From the NCBI GenBank assembly GCA_046330955.1, contig JAXLRT010000023.1, forward strand, positions 21,029 to 85,028: a DNA stretch of 64,000 nt. The letters are read 5' to 3'. The position numbers and the translations under genes are program-made. The notes beneath the pieces are model-generated. The model ran no database searches, was not told the DNA's origin, and was given only the letters and a program-made list of their open reading frames with translations. Each line of letters begins with the position of its first letter. Position 1 is the stretch's first letter. This document shows, piece by piece, positions 49,384 through 58,876 of this stretch. This DNA is from JADJPO01 sp046330955 (GTDB lineage Bacteria; Actinomycetota; Actinomycetes; Actinomycetales; Kineosporiaceae).

Positions 49384-52119
49384 TCACCCCACAGAATTGG
49401 CCACGACCCCCCGCCGCACCCCCTCGATCGCCGCCGAAGCACTCCGACGCAAGGCATCGTCCCCCGACTCGGCCGCGGCCGACTGGATCTGCCCCAGCAG
49501 GTCGATGATCTGCCGGCACCACCGGACGAAGTCCCCTGCCGACAGTTCCCCCGCCTGCTGGCTGCCGAGCACGTCGGCCAGTCCCCGCCCGCTCGCCCAG
49601 CGGTGCACCGCCCAGGCCAGGTTGAGGTCCACGTCGCGGGTGGTGTCGAGCCGGTGCTGTTCCTCCTGGTCGGTCAGCTCCGACCAGATCCGCACGGTCT
49701 GGTGCAGCGCCGTCCGGACCGCACCGGCGGGCAGCCGAGGTTCGGCGTCCCGGCCGTCACCGCGCGATTCGTAGACCACGGCGCTGACGCACGCGGCCAG
49801 GCCCGGTCCGTCGAGCCCCGACCAGAGCCCGGCCCGCAGGCACTCGGCGACCAGCAGGTCGGACTCGGTGTAGATCCGGCGCAGCAGCCGCCCCGCGGTC
49901 GAGATCTCCAGTTCACCCGACGTGCCGACACGGAGGTAGCCGCGTTCGGTGAGCAGGTCGCAGACCCGGTCGAACACCCGGGCGATGGTGTTGGTCCGGC
50001 CGTCGATCCGGCGCCGCAACGCCTCGGTGTCGCGCTGCAGCTTGTGGTGCCGTTCGGCCCAGCGCGCGTGATCCTCGCGTTCGGCGCAGCCGTGACAGGG
50101 ATGGGCGCGCAGCTCCGCACGCAACCGGGCGACCTTCTCGGAGGTCGCGTCGTCCGGCGCCCCCCGGCCCCGATCGCGTCCGGGCCCGGCGGCCGGTTGA
50201 TCGTGCGTGGTCAGCAGAGTGCGCAGGCTCGATGCCAGGTCGCGCCGAGCATGTGGGCTGCGGGCATCGAAACTCTTGGGCAGTGACATCCGGGTCACCG
50301 GCTCGACCCCGTGCGGCACATCGGTCAGGCTGACGCGGCGCAGCCGGTGCCCGTCGGTGACCACGGTCGGTCGCGGGCCGTCGGCATCGGAGCTGCCGGT
50401 CGTGTCGACCACCACCGCCCAGGCGGCGCGGCGGCCGGCCCCGATCCGGATCACGTCGCCGCGGCGCAGTTGCTCCAGCGAGGCGATGGCATCGAGCCGA
50501 CGACCGGCGGCGGCCGACCGGGACGACTCGGCCTCGAGGCGCCCGATCCGGCGGCGCAACGCCATGTACTCCGCGAACTCGCCCAGGTGACAGGTCATCG
50601 CCTCGGTGTAGCCGGCGAGCGCCTCCTCCTGGCGGCGCAACTGCCGGGCCAGACCGACCACGCCCTGGTCGGCCTGGTACTGGGCGAAGGAGGTCTCGAG
50701 GATCTGCCGCGCCCGCTCGCGGCCCACCTGGGCCACCAGGTTGACGGCCATGTTGTAGGTCGGTCGAAAGCTCGACCGCAGCGGGTAGGTGCGGGTCGAG
50801 GCGAGCCCGGCCAGGGCGTGGGGGTCGAGACCCTCGTGCCACAGCACCACCGCGTGGCCCTCGATGTCGATGCCGCGCCGTCCGGCCCGGCCGGTGAGTT
50901 GGGTGTACTCGGCGGGCGTGATGTCGGCGTGGGTCTCGCCGTTCCACTTGATCAGCTTCTCGAGCACCACGGTGCGGGCGGGCATGTTGATGCCCAGCGC
51001 CAGCGTCTCGGTGGCGAAGACCACCTTGACCAACCCCGCGGCGAACAGCTGCTCGACGACCTCCTTGAAGGTGGGCAGCAGTCCGGCATGGTGCGCGGCG
51101 ATGCCGCGCTGGAGCGCCTCGAGCCAGGTGCGATACCCCAGGACGGCGCGGTCGGCGTCCGGGATCGCGGTCGTGCCCTCGGCCACGATCTGGGCGATCT
51201 GCTCGCGCTCGGCAGCAGTCGTCAACCGCAGCCCGCTGGCCAGGCACTGCTCGACGGCGGCCTCGCACCCCGCCCGGCTGAAGACGAAGGTGATCGCCGG
51301 CAGCAGGCCCGCGCGATCGAGCATCGCGATCACCTCGGGACGGGCCGGCGGACGACGCCGCGGGCCGCGCGATCCCGGCCCCCGTCCGCGGGTGCGCCCA
51401 CCCGGTCGGGTCTGGCGGCGATAGGTCTCACGCAGCTCGGGGTTCACCCGGGGCTCACCGTGCCCGGCGTGCGCCCCGGGGTGGCTGCCCTCGGCGAACA
51501 GGTCGACGATGCCGCCGGCGGTCAGCACGTGCTGCCACAACGGCACCGGTCGGTGTTCCCAGACCACCACGTCGGTGTCGCCGCGCACCTCGGCGAGCCA
51601 GGCGCCGAACTCCTCGGCGTTGCTGACCGTCGCCGACAGCGAGGCGATCTGCACCTGCTGCGGCAGGTGGATGATGACCTCTTCCCACACCGGGCCGCGG
51701 AACCGGTCGGCCAGGTAGTGCACCTCGTCCATCACGACGAAGCCGAGCCCGGCCAGGGTCGGTGAGTCGGCGTAGAGCATGTTGCGCAGCACCTCGGTGG
51801 TCATCACGACCACCGGCGCCTCACTGTTGATCGCGGTGTCGCCGGTCAGCAACCCCACCCGGTCGGCGCCGTACCGGGCCACCAGATCGGTGTACTTCTG
51901 GTTCGACAGCGCCTTGATCGGGGTGGTGTAGAAGGCCTTGCGGCCCTCGGCGAGTGCCAGATGGACGGCGAACTCCCCCACCACCGTCTTGCCCGACCCG
52001 GTGGGAGCCGCCACCAGGACGCCGCGCCCGCCCTCGAGCGCACGGCACGCACGCACCTGGAAATCGTCGAGGACGAAGTCGTACCCGGCCGCGAAGCCCT
52101 CGAGCCGGTTGGTGGACAC
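49384..52119 (-). CDS. helY: Ski2/Mtr4-like ATP-dependent RNA helicase HelY
   Basis: A 911-residue superfamily 2 helicase. Motif I (APTGSGKTVVGEFA), motif Ia (YTTPIKALSNQKY), motif II as DEVH (VVMDEVHYLADRFRG), motif III (SLSATVSN), and motif VI (QLTGRAGRRGIDIEG) are complete. The long C-terminal part holds the DSHCT-type helical domain. Related proteins act in RNA processing and decay. The GTG start directly follows TAGCGT (leaderless type). Position next to tatC/tatA matches the M. tuberculosis gene order. Confidence 0.92.
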   Translation of the reverse strand: MSTNRLEGFAAGYDFVLDDFQVRACRALEGGRGVLVAAPTGSGKTVVGEFAVHLALAEGRKAFYTTPIKALSNQKYTDLVARYGADRVGLLTGDTAINSEAPVVVMTTEVLRNMLYADSPTLAGLGFVVMDEVHYLADRFRGPVWEEVIIHLPQQVQIASLSATVSNAEEFGAWLAEVRGDTDVVVWEHRPVPLWQHVLTAGGIVDLFAEGSHPGAHAGHGEPRVNPELRETYRRQTRPGGRTRGRGPGSRGPRRRPPARPEVIAMLDRAGLLPAITFVFSRAGCEAAVEQCLASGLRLTTAAEREQIAQIVAEGTTAIPDADRAVLGYRTWLEALQRGIAAHHAGLLPTFKEVVEQLFAAGLVKVVFATETLALGINMPARTVVLEKLIKWNGETHADITPAEYTQLTGRAGRRGIDIEGHAVVLWHEGLDPHALAGLASTRTYPLRSSFRPTYNMAVNLVAQVGRERARQILETSFAQYQADQGVVGLARQLRRQEEALAGYTEAMTCHLGEFAEYMALRRRIGRLEAESSRSAAAGRRLDAIASLEQLRRGDVIRIGAGRRAAWAVVVDTTGSSDADGPRPTVVTDGHRLRRVSLTDVPHGVEPVTRMSLPKSFDARSPHARRDLASSLRTLLTTHDQPAAGPGRDRGRGAPDDATSEKVARLRAELRAHPCHGCAEREDHARWAERHHKLQRDTEALRRRIDGRTNTIARVFDRVCDLLTERGYLRVGTSGELEISTAGRLLRRIYTESDLLVAECLRAGLWSGLDGPGLAACVSAVVYESRGDGRDAEPRLPAGAVRTALHQTVRIWSELTDQEEQHRLDTTRDVDLNLAWAVHRWASGRGLADVLGSQQAGELSAGDFVRWCRQIIDLLGQIQSAAAESGDDALRRSASAAIEGVRRGVVANSVG

Positions 52120-52125
52120 GGCCCC

Positions 52126-52131
52126 ACGCTA
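52126..52131 (-). promoter_or_regulatory. Leaderless-type -10 box of helY
   Basis: TAGCGT on the minus strand, six bases from the GTG at 52119. Confidence 0.5.
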
Positions 52132-52153
52132 TCGAGATCTCCCGCGGCGCGGG

Positions 52154-53086
52154 TCACGCACCCGGCGGGGCCAGCAGCTGGATCGCGCCCGGGACGACCT
52201 CGCAGCTCATCGGCAGCGGGGCCAGCCGCTCGCCGTCCGCGTACCCCACGATGCCCGCTGCCTCGATGCGCACCGTACGAGCCCGGGTCAGCGTCACCGC
52301 CGGGTGGCTCAGGTGCTCGCCGCGGAACACCTTGGGGAACAGCCGGATCAACGCCCGCCGGGGCATCGGCCCGGCGATCACCACGTCGAGCAGGCCGTCG
52401 TCCATCAGCGCACCGGCACAGATCCGCATGCCACCCCCGTAGGCGGGTCCGTTGCCGACGGCCACCAGGACCGCGCCCGTATCGCGCCGCTCGCCGTCCA
52501 GCCGGATCGTGTACTGCCGGGCGTGGAACACCGGCAGCTCGCGGACGATGGCCAGGTCGTACCGCAGCCGGCCGCGCGGCCAGGACCAGCCGTTGGCGCG
52601 CTCGTTGACGATGCTGTCGAACCCGGCGCTGAGCACCCCGCTGAACCAGCCGGACGCCCCGGCGTCGTCCCGCCAGCGGGCGGCGTCCACGGTTCGGCGG
52701 TGGCCGCAGGACAGGGCATCGCGGACGACGCGCGCTGCCGCGACGGGGTCCCCCACCGGCAGGCCGAGTTCGCGGGCGTTGTCGTTGCCGGTACCCGCCG
52801 CGACGATGCCCAGCGGGGTGGGGGTGCCGGCCACCAGGTTCACCCCCAGGTGAACCATGCCGTCCCCGCCGACCACGACCAGGGCGGCGGCGCCGTCCTC
52901 GAGCGCCCGGCGGGCGCGCTCGCGCAGGGCGAGGGCGTTCTCGGCGATCAGCAGCTCTGCCGTGATCGAGGGAGCGGCCGGGTCGTCGCCGTCCTGCAGG
53001 ATGGCCACGACGTCGTCGCCGGCCCGGGCGCCGTGACCGCCACCGGCCGTCGGGTTGACCGCGACGACCACCGAGATCGACGTCAT
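52154..53086 (-). CDS. Diacylglycerol/lipid kinase (DagK/YegS family)
   Basis: A 310-residue lipid kinase. The catalytic VVVGGDGMVHLGVN loop near residue 73 and the GIVAAGTGNDNARELGLP motif are diagnostic; NPTAGGG at the N-terminus binds ATP. The family phosphorylates diacylglycerol or related lipids such as those of phosphatidylinositol mannoside metabolism. The start lies two bases after the tatC stop, so both are cotranscribed. Confidence 0.9.
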   Translation of the reverse strand: MTSISVVVAVNPTAGGGHGARAGDDVVAILQDGDDPAAPSITAELLIAENALALRERARRALEDGAAALVVVGGDGMVHLGVNLVAGTPTPLGIVAAGTGNDNARELGLPVGDPVAAARVVRDALSCGHRRTVDAARWRDDAGASGWFSGVLSAGFDSIVNERANGWSWPRGRLRYDLAIVRELPVFHARQYTIRLDGERRDTGAVLVAVGNGPAYGGGMRICAGALMDDGLLDVVIAGPMPRRALIRLFPKVFRGEHLSHPAVTLTRARTVRIEAAGIVGYADGERLAPLPMSCEVVPGAIQLLAPPGA

Positions 53087-53088
53087 CG

Positions 53089-53982
53089 TCAGGTGGCGTC
53101 GTCGAAACGTTGACCAGGGCCCTGGTCGAGGTCGTCGAGGGGCGTCGGATCATCGATCGGGGTCGGGGCATCGATCGCGCTGGTCTCGTCGTCCGACAGC
53201 CCCGCGAAGGCGGCGCGCTTGGCGCGGCGACGATCCATCAACGCGGAGAAGCCGACCGCGAGCGCGTACAGGCCACACATCGGCAGCGCCAGCGCCAGCA
53301 TCGAGCCGGCGTCCGGGGTGGGCGAGGCGATGGCGGCGAACAGGAAGACCAGGAACACCGCGATCCGCCAGCTGCGCGCCATCGCCGCGGCACTCACCAG
53401 CCCGGCCAGGTTCAGCGCCACCAGGAACAGCGGCAGCAGGAAGGCCAGCCCGAAGGCGAGCAGCAGCCGGGTGACGAAGGCGAAGTACTTCTCGGCGCTG
53501 GGCAGCAGCGAGGTGCCCGGCTCGGCGAAGTCGGCGAAGAAGGTGACTGCGTTCGGCAACACCAGCCAGCCGATCCAGATGCCGGCGGCGAACAACGGCG
53601 CCCCGACCGCCGAGAAGGCCATGGCGTGGCGCTTCTCGCGCCGGGTCAGGCCCGGGACGACGAACGCCCACAGCTGGTACAGCCACACCGGGCTGGCCAG
53701 CAGGATGCCCAGGTACATCGACATGGACAGGTGGAGGTTGAAGGCCCCCATCAGATCGGCGAAGTTGATGTTCGCCGTGATGCCCCGCTCGCGAGCGATC
53801 CTGAGCAGCGGCTGCTGCACCGCCTGGAACAACCGCGGATAGACGAACCACCCGCCGAGCGCGCCCAGGATGATGGCGACGGCCGCGATCAGCAGTCGTC
53901 GGCGCAGCTCGGCCAGGTGTTCCCGCAGGGGCATCCGCCCCTCGGGGTTCTTACCGGCACGCCGCGGCGTCATCACGGCCAC
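53089..53982 (-). CDS. tatC: Sec-independent protein translocase TatC
   Basis: A 297-residue membrane protein with six transmembrane segments that recognises twin-arginine signal peptides. Diagnostic parts are MPLREHLAELRRRLL near the N-terminus, WLYQLWAFVVPGLTRREKR in the second cytoplasmic loop, and the late FAAIASPTPDAGSM segment. The C-terminal 40 residues are acidic and Pro/Asp-rich. It follows tatA after 9 bases and precedes the lipid kinase. Confidence 0.95.
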   Translation of the reverse strand: MAVMTPRRAGKNPEGRMPLREHLAELRRRLLIAAVAIILGALGGWFVYPRLFQAVQQPLLRIARERGITANINFADLMGAFNLHLSMSMYLGILLASPVWLYQLWAFVVPGLTRREKRHAMAFSAVGAPLFAAGIWIGWLVLPNAVTFFADFAEPGTSLLPSAEKYFAFVTRLLLAFGLAFLLPLFLVALNLAGLVSAAAMARSWRIAVFLVFLFAAIASPTPDAGSMLALALPMCGLYALAVGFSALMDRRRAKRAAFAGLSDDETSAIDAPTPIDDPTPLDDLDQGPGQRFDDAT

Positions 53983-53991
53983 GGCGCGCGG

Positions 53992-54228
53992 TCAGGCGTC
54001 GCGACGCGGGTCGGTGACCGGGTCGACGCTCGGGATGCTGCCGCCCTCGACGGCTTGCGGCGTGCGGGGGGCGTCGTCGTCCTTGAGGTCCTTGACCTCG
54101 GCCTTGAGGATGCGCAGCGAGCGACCGACACCGCGCGCCGCGTCCGGCAGCCGCTTGGCTCCGAACAGCACGATGACGACGATGAGCAAGACGACGAGGT
54201 GCCATCCCTCGAACAGACCACGCACCAT
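53992..54228 (-). CDS. tatA: Sec-independent translocase subunit TatA
   Basis: A 78-residue TatA: one transmembrane helix (WHLVVLLIVVIVLFG), the hinge FGAKRLPDAARGVGRSLR, an amphipathic helix and an acidic tail. The pore-forming partner of TatC. The ATG has GAAGGGG upstream. A TAGCAT box about 30 bases before the start may be its promoter. No tatB is adjacent. Confidence 0.94.
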   Translation of the reverse strand: MVRGLFEGWHLVVLLIVVIVLFGAKRLPDAARGVGRSLRILKAEVKDLKDDDAPRTPQAVEGGSIPSVDPVTDPRRDA

Positions 54229-54280
54229 GAGAGCTGCCCCTTCGGTCGGACGTTGCGGACATGCTACGTCCCGTTGGCCC

Positions 54281-54565
54281 TCAGCGGCGCCGCGCCCTCG
54301 ACACCCGCTCCTGACGCAACCGTTGCGGGCTGTCGAACACCGCCGGTACGGCTGACGCCGTCGACGCGGCGGCGCCCCGCGCAGCCTGAGCCGCCTCCAG
54401 CTGGTCGAGCTGATCGGTGACCACCTCGAGCTGGGCCGATGCCGTGCTCAGCTCGTCGAACAGCGCCATGGCCTTGCGCCACACCGAGCGCGCCTGGACG
54501 AACAGCACCCAGCCGCCACCCAGGGCGATCAGCACGAAGACGATCAGCCAGGCCCACCAGATCAC
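54281..54565 (-). CDS. Small single-pass membrane protein
   Basis: A 94-residue protein with one N-terminal transmembrane helix (WWAWLIVFVLIALGGGWVLF) followed by a helical segment (LSTASAQLEVVTDQLDQLEA) and a basic tail. I recognise it only as a protein often seen near tatA in actinobacteria; its function is unknown. The GTG start is six bases after TAGGCT (leaderless type). Confidence 0.7.
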   Translation of the reverse strand: MIWWAWLIVFVLIALGGGWVLFVQARSVWRKAMALFDELSTASAQLEVVTDQLDQLEAAQAARGAAASTASAVPAVFDSPQRLRQERVSRARRR

Positions 54566-54571
54566 CCGGGC

Positions 54572-54577
54572 AGCCTA
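54572..54577 (-). promoter_or_regulatory. Leaderless-type -10 box of the small membrane protein gene
   Basis: TAGGCT on the minus strand, six bases from the GTG at 54565. Confidence 0.45.
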
Positions 54578-54630
54578 ACGCTCCCCCGCGTCCCTACGAG
54601 ATGGGTGAGGATGGCGAGGATGGAGTGGTG

Positions 54631-54999
54631 TCAGATGGCGGTCTCGGGCTCGGTGCTCAGCGGCAGGCCGGTGGGTTGCCCGGTGGCCGCCGCGGCGGCC
54701 ACCAGATCGGCGTGGTCGAGCCACAGCGCGAAGTCGAGCACGTCGTCGTAGCTCAGGGCGGGGCCGTGATGCTCCTCGAGCGCCTCGGCCGGCACCGACC
54801 ACGGCTCGGCGATGACACCGCCGGAGATCAGCAGGGCGACGACGTCACGTCCGGCCGGCTTGCGGATCTCCTCCAGGCAGGTGCCGCAGGTGAATGCGTA
54901 GTACGACCAGGCCTTCACCGAGCAGACGACCAGTCGGACCTGAGGTGGGGTGAGCTCTACGTCACCGCAGCTCGGGCACGACGCCTTGATCGTCGTCAT
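54631..54999 (-). CDS. Zinc-ribbon-like conserved actinobacterial protein
   Basis: A 122-residue protein with two CxxC knuckles (SCPSCGDVELTPPQVRL and FTCGTCLEEIRKPA) that can bind one zinc ion. The rest is acidic and helical, with LEEHHGPALSYDDVLDFALW near the middle. Proteins of this type are conserved in many actinobacteria without an assigned role. The ATG has GGGAGG upstream. The 230-base gap to pafC on its upstream side holds no gene. Confidence 0.75.
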   Translation of the reverse strand: MTTIKASCPSCGDVELTPPQVRLVVCSVKAWSYYAFTCGTCLEEIRKPAGRDVVALLISGGVIAEPWSVPAEALEEHHGPALSYDDVLDFALWLDHADLVAAAAATGQPTGLPLSTEPETAI

Positions 55000-55231
55000 G
55001 GTGGGGGCCTCCCTTGGTTGTCGATGCCGGTACCCGTCAAACCAGTCGGTAGCACTCTGCAGTCACATGAGTACTCTCGGTTAACACTGGTGTCATCGTG
55101 GCAGGTGCTTCCGCACCCTCGACCGCGCGACACGACGCCCACAGACCGCCACGGAAGAATCAGCGGAACGGCCGATCAGTGGGTGGCCAGAAGGGCCAGG
55201 TGAGTCTCGGGCGAGTCGCGTGTAACGCGGC

Positions 55232-56185
55232 TCAATAGGCCGCGAGCGCGCCGTCCGCCAGCTCCGCGACCCGGGCCGCCACCTCGGCCGGGGCCAGCAC
55301 CCGCATCGACCCGCCGAGCTGCAGCGCGAGCCGGGGCAGCCAGTCGGGCGAGGCAGTGCGCAGCCACACCTGCAGCCCGCCGTCGGGCAGTTCCACCGCC
55401 TGCTCGATCGGGTAGTACTCCGCCACCCATCGGGCCTGGCGGGTCAGCTCGACGGTGACGACCAGGTCATCCGGCGAGGCGGTGAACAGCCCCTCGTCCA
55501 CGTCCGGGGCGACCGCTCCGGCGGGCGGGGTGCCGTCGACGTCCAGCAGGTGCACGCTGACCACCCGGTCGAGGCGGAAGCGGCGCACGCTCTCGGCCCG
55601 ATGGCACCAGCCGTCCAGGTACCAGCGGTCCCCCACGGTGACCACGCGGATCGGATCGACATCCCGCTCGGTGGTCTCGTCGCGGCTGGGCACCAGGTAT
55701 GCGAGGTGCAGCCGCCGGTGCCGGCGGACCGCCTCGCGCATCGTGCTCAAGGTGGTCTCGTTCGCCCCGCGGGACAGGTCGACCGTGAGGGTCGCGGCAG
55801 CGGCCGCGGCGTCCCCCGCGGCACTGGACAGCTTGGTCAACGCCGACTCGAGCGCGTCCCGATCGTGCAACCCGGGCACCTCGGCCAGGGTGCGCAGGCC
55901 GACCAGCAGGGCCACGGCCTCGTCGATGCCCAGGCGCAGCGGACGGGCGATCGCATCGGCATTGCGCAGGTAGATCCGGCCGGACTCCCAGTCGGCGTCG
56001 ATCAGGTCGTCCGGCAGGTGCCCTGGCGTGCCGCAGACGAACAACAACTCGAGGTCCTTGACCAGCTCGGCCTCGGTGATCTCGAAGTGCGCCGCCGCCT
56101 CGGCCAGCGGCACCCCCTGACGCTGCAGCAGCCAGGGCACCATGGTCAGCAACCGCGACAGCCGGTTGGTCGCCCCGAGGTTCAT
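55232..56185 (-). CDS. pafC: WYL-domain regulator PafC
   Basis: A 317-residue partner of PafB. Both form the PafBC activator of LexA-independent DNA-damage genes in mycobacteria. The N-terminal winged helix (NRLSRLLTMVPWLLQRQGVP) is followed by a WYL domain (VDPIRVVTVGDRWYLDGWCH) that is thought to sense single-stranded DNA, and a WCX extension. It overlaps pafB by four bases (ATGA). Confidence 0.92.
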   Translation of the reverse strand: MNLGATNRLSRLLTMVPWLLQRQGVPLAEAAAHFEITEAELVKDLELLFVCGTPGHLPDDLIDADWESGRIYLRNADAIARPLRLGIDEAVALLVGLRTLAEVPGLHDRDALESALTKLSSAAGDAAAAAATLTVDLSRGANETTLSTMREAVRRHRRLHLAYLVPSRDETTERDVDPIRVVTVGDRWYLDGWCHRAESVRRFRLDRVVSVHLLDVDGTPPAGAVAPDVDEGLFTASPDDLVVTVELTRQARWVAEYYPIEQAVELPDGGLQVWLRTASPDWLPRLALQLGGSMRVLAPAEVAARVAELADGALAAY

Positions 56186-57195
56186 CGCGCCGGCTCCGGG
56201 TCCTGCGCCGGTACCGCGTGCACCGATCGGGCGCCACGCAGCAGGGCGATCACCCGGTCGCGCAGGTCCTCGGGGGCATGCACCACGACGTCCGGGCCGT
56301 ACCCGGCCAACTGCTGCGCCAGCTGGGCGGCGTCCCCGATGGTCAGTTCGACCACGTCCCAGCCACTGGCCGACGCCTGCGGGTCGTCGAGGGCGCGGGC
56401 GCCGTCCCGCAGCCGCAGGGCGGTGCCGCGACCGGGACGCAGCTGTACCCGAGCGGTTCGCTCGTCCTGCTCTGCTCGGCCGTGGCGCACCATGGCGGCA
56501 GGGTCGAGATCATCCGGTTTGACCACGCTGCCGGCCGCCCCGATGCGACGGATGCCGCCCTCGATGCGGGACAGCTTGAACGCCCGTGGCGCCGATCGGG
56601 CGCGATCGAAACCCACCAGGTACCACCAGCCGCCGCGGGCGGTCAGTGCCCAGGGCTCGACCTTGCGTTCGGCCGCCTTCGCCTCGCCCGGCTTGCGGTA
56701 GCGGAAGGCCACCGGGGCGGCGTCCCGGGTGGCCGCGTAGAGCGGTTCGAACGACGGCTCGGCAGCGCGGACCCGCGGCTCGACGCCGACCAGGGTCTCG
56801 GCGTCCACCGCGACGCCCGACGATCGGAGCTTGACCATCGCGCGGGCGGCCGGCCCGGCCAGGCTCGCCTGCTGCCACACCCGGCTGGCCAGCCCCAGCA
56901 CGGCCAGCTCCTCGGCGGTCAGGTCGACAGCGGGCAGTTCGTAGCTGGTGCGATCGATGCGATAGCCGACCTCGTCCTCGAACCAAGCCTCGTACGAGCC
57001 GGTCACCAGCGGGACGCCGAGCTCGCGCAGATCCTCCTTGTCGCGCTCGAACATGCGGTCGAAGGCCTCGACGGATTCGCAGCGCTCGTACTGTGGAACT
57101 GCACGCCGGATCTGCTCCTTGGTCAGCCACCGCGTGGTTGCCGCCAGGGCGATGACCAGATTGAGCAGCCGTTCGGTACGGTTCGTCGCGGGCAT
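56182..57195 (-). CDS. pafB: WYL-domain regulator PafB
   Basis: A 337-residue regulator with an N-terminal HTH (RTERLLNLVIALAATTRWLT, then ESVEAFDRMFERDKEDLREL), a WYL domain (KVEPWALTARGGWWYLVGFD) and a WCX end. The ATG at 57195 is chosen because it matches the family start and lies eight bases after TAGCGT; the open frame extends upstream without a better start. In this order it is separated from pafA by DUF3866 and two FKBP genes. Confidence 0.92.
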   Translation of the reverse strand: MPATNRTERLLNLVIALAATTRWLTKEQIRRAVPQYERCESVEAFDRMFERDKEDLRELGVPLVTGSYEAWFEDEVGYRIDRTSYELPAVDLTAEELAVLGLASRVWQQASLAGPAARAMVKLRSSGVAVDAETLVGVEPRVRAAEPSFEPLYAATRDAAPVAFRYRKPGEAKAAERKVEPWALTARGGWWYLVGFDRARSAPRAFKLSRIEGGIRRIGAAGSVVKPDDLDPAAMVRHGRAEQDERTARVQLRPGRGTALRLRDGARALDDPQASASGWDVVELTIGDAAQLAQQLAGYGPDVVVHAPEDLRDRVIALLRGARSVHAVPAQDPEPAR

Positions 57196-57203
57196 CACCG
57201 GTG

Positions 57204-57209
57204 ACGCTA
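57204..57209 (-). promoter_or_regulatory. Leaderless-type -10 box of pafB
   Basis: TAGCGT on the minus strand, eight bases from the ATG at 57195. Confidence 0.5.
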
Positions 57210-57256
57210 CCCGAGGCGGGGCGTCACGGTCGCGAGGTCGGGCGGAGGAAAGCGAC

Positions 57257-58396
57257 GTGAGTGGCTGGCGCGAGGGCAGGGTCACCTCCCTCGATGCCGA
57301 GTGGGACGGTGCGTTGGAGTGCACCGTCGACGTGCTGGACGACGCCACGCGCACCTGGACGGCGGTGCGTGCCCTGGCCTACCCCGCGCTGGTCGGCCGC
57401 CCGATCGTCGGCGACCTGGTGCTGCTCAACACCGCTGCGCTCGAGGCAGGGCTCGGCACCGGGGGGTACGCGTTCATCGTCGCGATCCCTCATCGGGCGG
57501 CGACGGGGGTCGCGCTCGGCCCGGGGCACGTGGTCAAGGCGCGGTACACCCCGCAACAGATCATGGTCCTGGGGGTGGACGAGGAGGCCTCACCGCATCA
57601 CGCGCTGCTGCGGGACGCCGACGACCTGGGTGGTATGCCGGTGATCGTCGCCGATCTGCACTCGCACCTGCCGGCGGTGATCGCCGGCATCCGGGCGGAC
57701 TGGCCGCTCACCGCGCCGCCGCCCCGGGTCGCCTACGTCATGACGGACGGCGCCAGCCTGCCGGCCTGGTTCTCGCGGGCGGTCGCCGGGCTGCGTGCCG
57801 CGACGTGGATCGACGCCTGCATCACGGTCGGGCAGGCCTTCGGCGGGGATCTCGAGGCGGTGAGCCTGCACACCGGCCTACTGGCCGCGCGGCTCGTGGT
57901 CAACGCGGACATCACCGTGGTGACCCCTGGCCCGGGCGTGGTCGGCACCGGGACCCGCTGGGGGTTCAGCGGCGTGGCCACCGGCGAGGCGGTGAACGCC
58001 GCGGCGACCCTGCGCGGGCGACCGGTGGCGACCCTGCGGATCTCTGCGGCCGACGCCCGTGCCCGGCACCGCGGCGTCTCGCACCACACCCTGACCGCAC
58101 TCGGCCGGGTCGCGCTGGCCACGGCCGACGTGGTGGTGCCGAAGCTGGGCGTTCCCGGTCAGGACGGCGAGGCCTGGGCCGACGTCGGGGTGGAGGTCCG
58201 GGCGGCCGCGGCCACGCTGGCCCCGCCGACCGGTCGGCACAACCTGGTCGAGGTGGGCCTGGACGGCTTGCGCGCAGCCCTGGACGACAGCCCGGTGCGG
58301 CTGTCGACCATGGGCCGCGGCGTGGACGCCGACGAGCCGGCCTTCCTGGCGGCCGCGGCCGCCGGCCGGCACGCCGTGGCGTTGCTGGGCGCCTGA
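57257..58396 (+). CDS. DUF3866 family protein
   Basis: A 379-residue protein of the DUF3866 family, known mainly from actinobacteria and some Firmicutes. Conserved parts include GGYAFIVAIPH, GHVVKARYTPQQIMVLGVDE, VVTPGPGVVGTGTRWGFSG and RISAADARARHRGVSHHT. No activity is established. The GTG at 57257 has GGAGGAA six bases upstream. It is the only plus-strand gene within the pafC-dop stretch and ends four bases from the convergent FKBP gene. Confidence 0.82.
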   Translation: MSGWREGRVTSLDAEWDGALECTVDVLDDATRTWTAVRALAYPALVGRPIVGDLVLLNTAALEAGLGTGGYAFIVAIPHRAATGVALGPGHVVKARYTPQQIMVLGVDEEASPHHALLRDADDLGGMPVIVADLHSHLPAVIAGIRADWPLTAPPPRVAYVMTDGASLPAWFSRAVAGLRAATWIDACITVGQAFGGDLEAVSLHTGLLAARLVVNADITVVTPGPGVVGTGTRWGFSGVATGEAVNAAATLRGRPVATLRISAADARARHRGVSHHTLTALGRVALATADVVVPKLGVPGQDGEAWADVGVEVRAAAATLAPPTGRHNLVEVGLDGLRAALDDSPVRLSTMGRGVDADEPAFLAAAAAGRHAVALLGA

Positions 58397-58400
58397 CGGC

Positions 58401-58793
58401 TCAGCCGACGCCGACCAGGTCGACCACGAAGATCAGCGTCTCGTTCGGGCCGATCGCCCGGCCGGCACCCCGGCTGCCGTACGCCAGGTGCGGCGGGATG
58501 ACCAGCCGGCGTCGTCCGCCGACCTTCATGCCCGCGATGCCCTGGTCCCAACCGGCGATGACCTGGCCGACCCCGAGCCGGAAGTCCAGGGCCGAGCCCC
58601 GGCTCCAGGAAGCGTCGAACTCCTCACCCGTCGAGAAGGACACCCCGACGTAGTGCGCGCTGACGCGGCTGCCCGCGGTGGCCTCGGCGCCGGTGCCCTC
58701 GACCTCGTCGATGATCTGCAGCTCGGCCGGCGGCTCGCCCCCCGGGAAATCGATCTCCGGCTTGCCGCGCCCGTTCAGGACGTCGTCGCTCAC
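58401..58793 (-). CDS. FKBP-type peptidyl-prolyl isomerase
   Basis: A 130-residue cytoplasmic FKBP with the early KPEIDFPGGEPP block and the active-site residues in VGVSFSTGEEFDASW, VIAGWDQGIAGMKVGGRRR and PPHLAYGSRGAG. It speeds proline isomerisation in folding. GTG at 58793 is preferred to the ATG at 58797-58799, because GAGGAG directly abuts that ATG but is six bases from the GTG. Confidence 0.9.
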   Translation of the reverse strand: MSDDVLNGRGKPEIDFPGGEPPAELQIIDEVEGTGAEATAGSRVSAHYVGVSFSTGEEFDASWSRGSALDFRLGVGQVIAGWDQGIAGMKVGGRRRLVIPPHLAYGSRGAGRAIGPNETLIFVVDLVGVG

Positions 58794-58876
58794 GTGCATC
58801 TCCTCGGTCTCGGTGGGTCTGGGGTCGTGCAGGTCGGTGTGTCGCGCCGGGGTGTCGCGTTCGTTCGGGAGCCGGC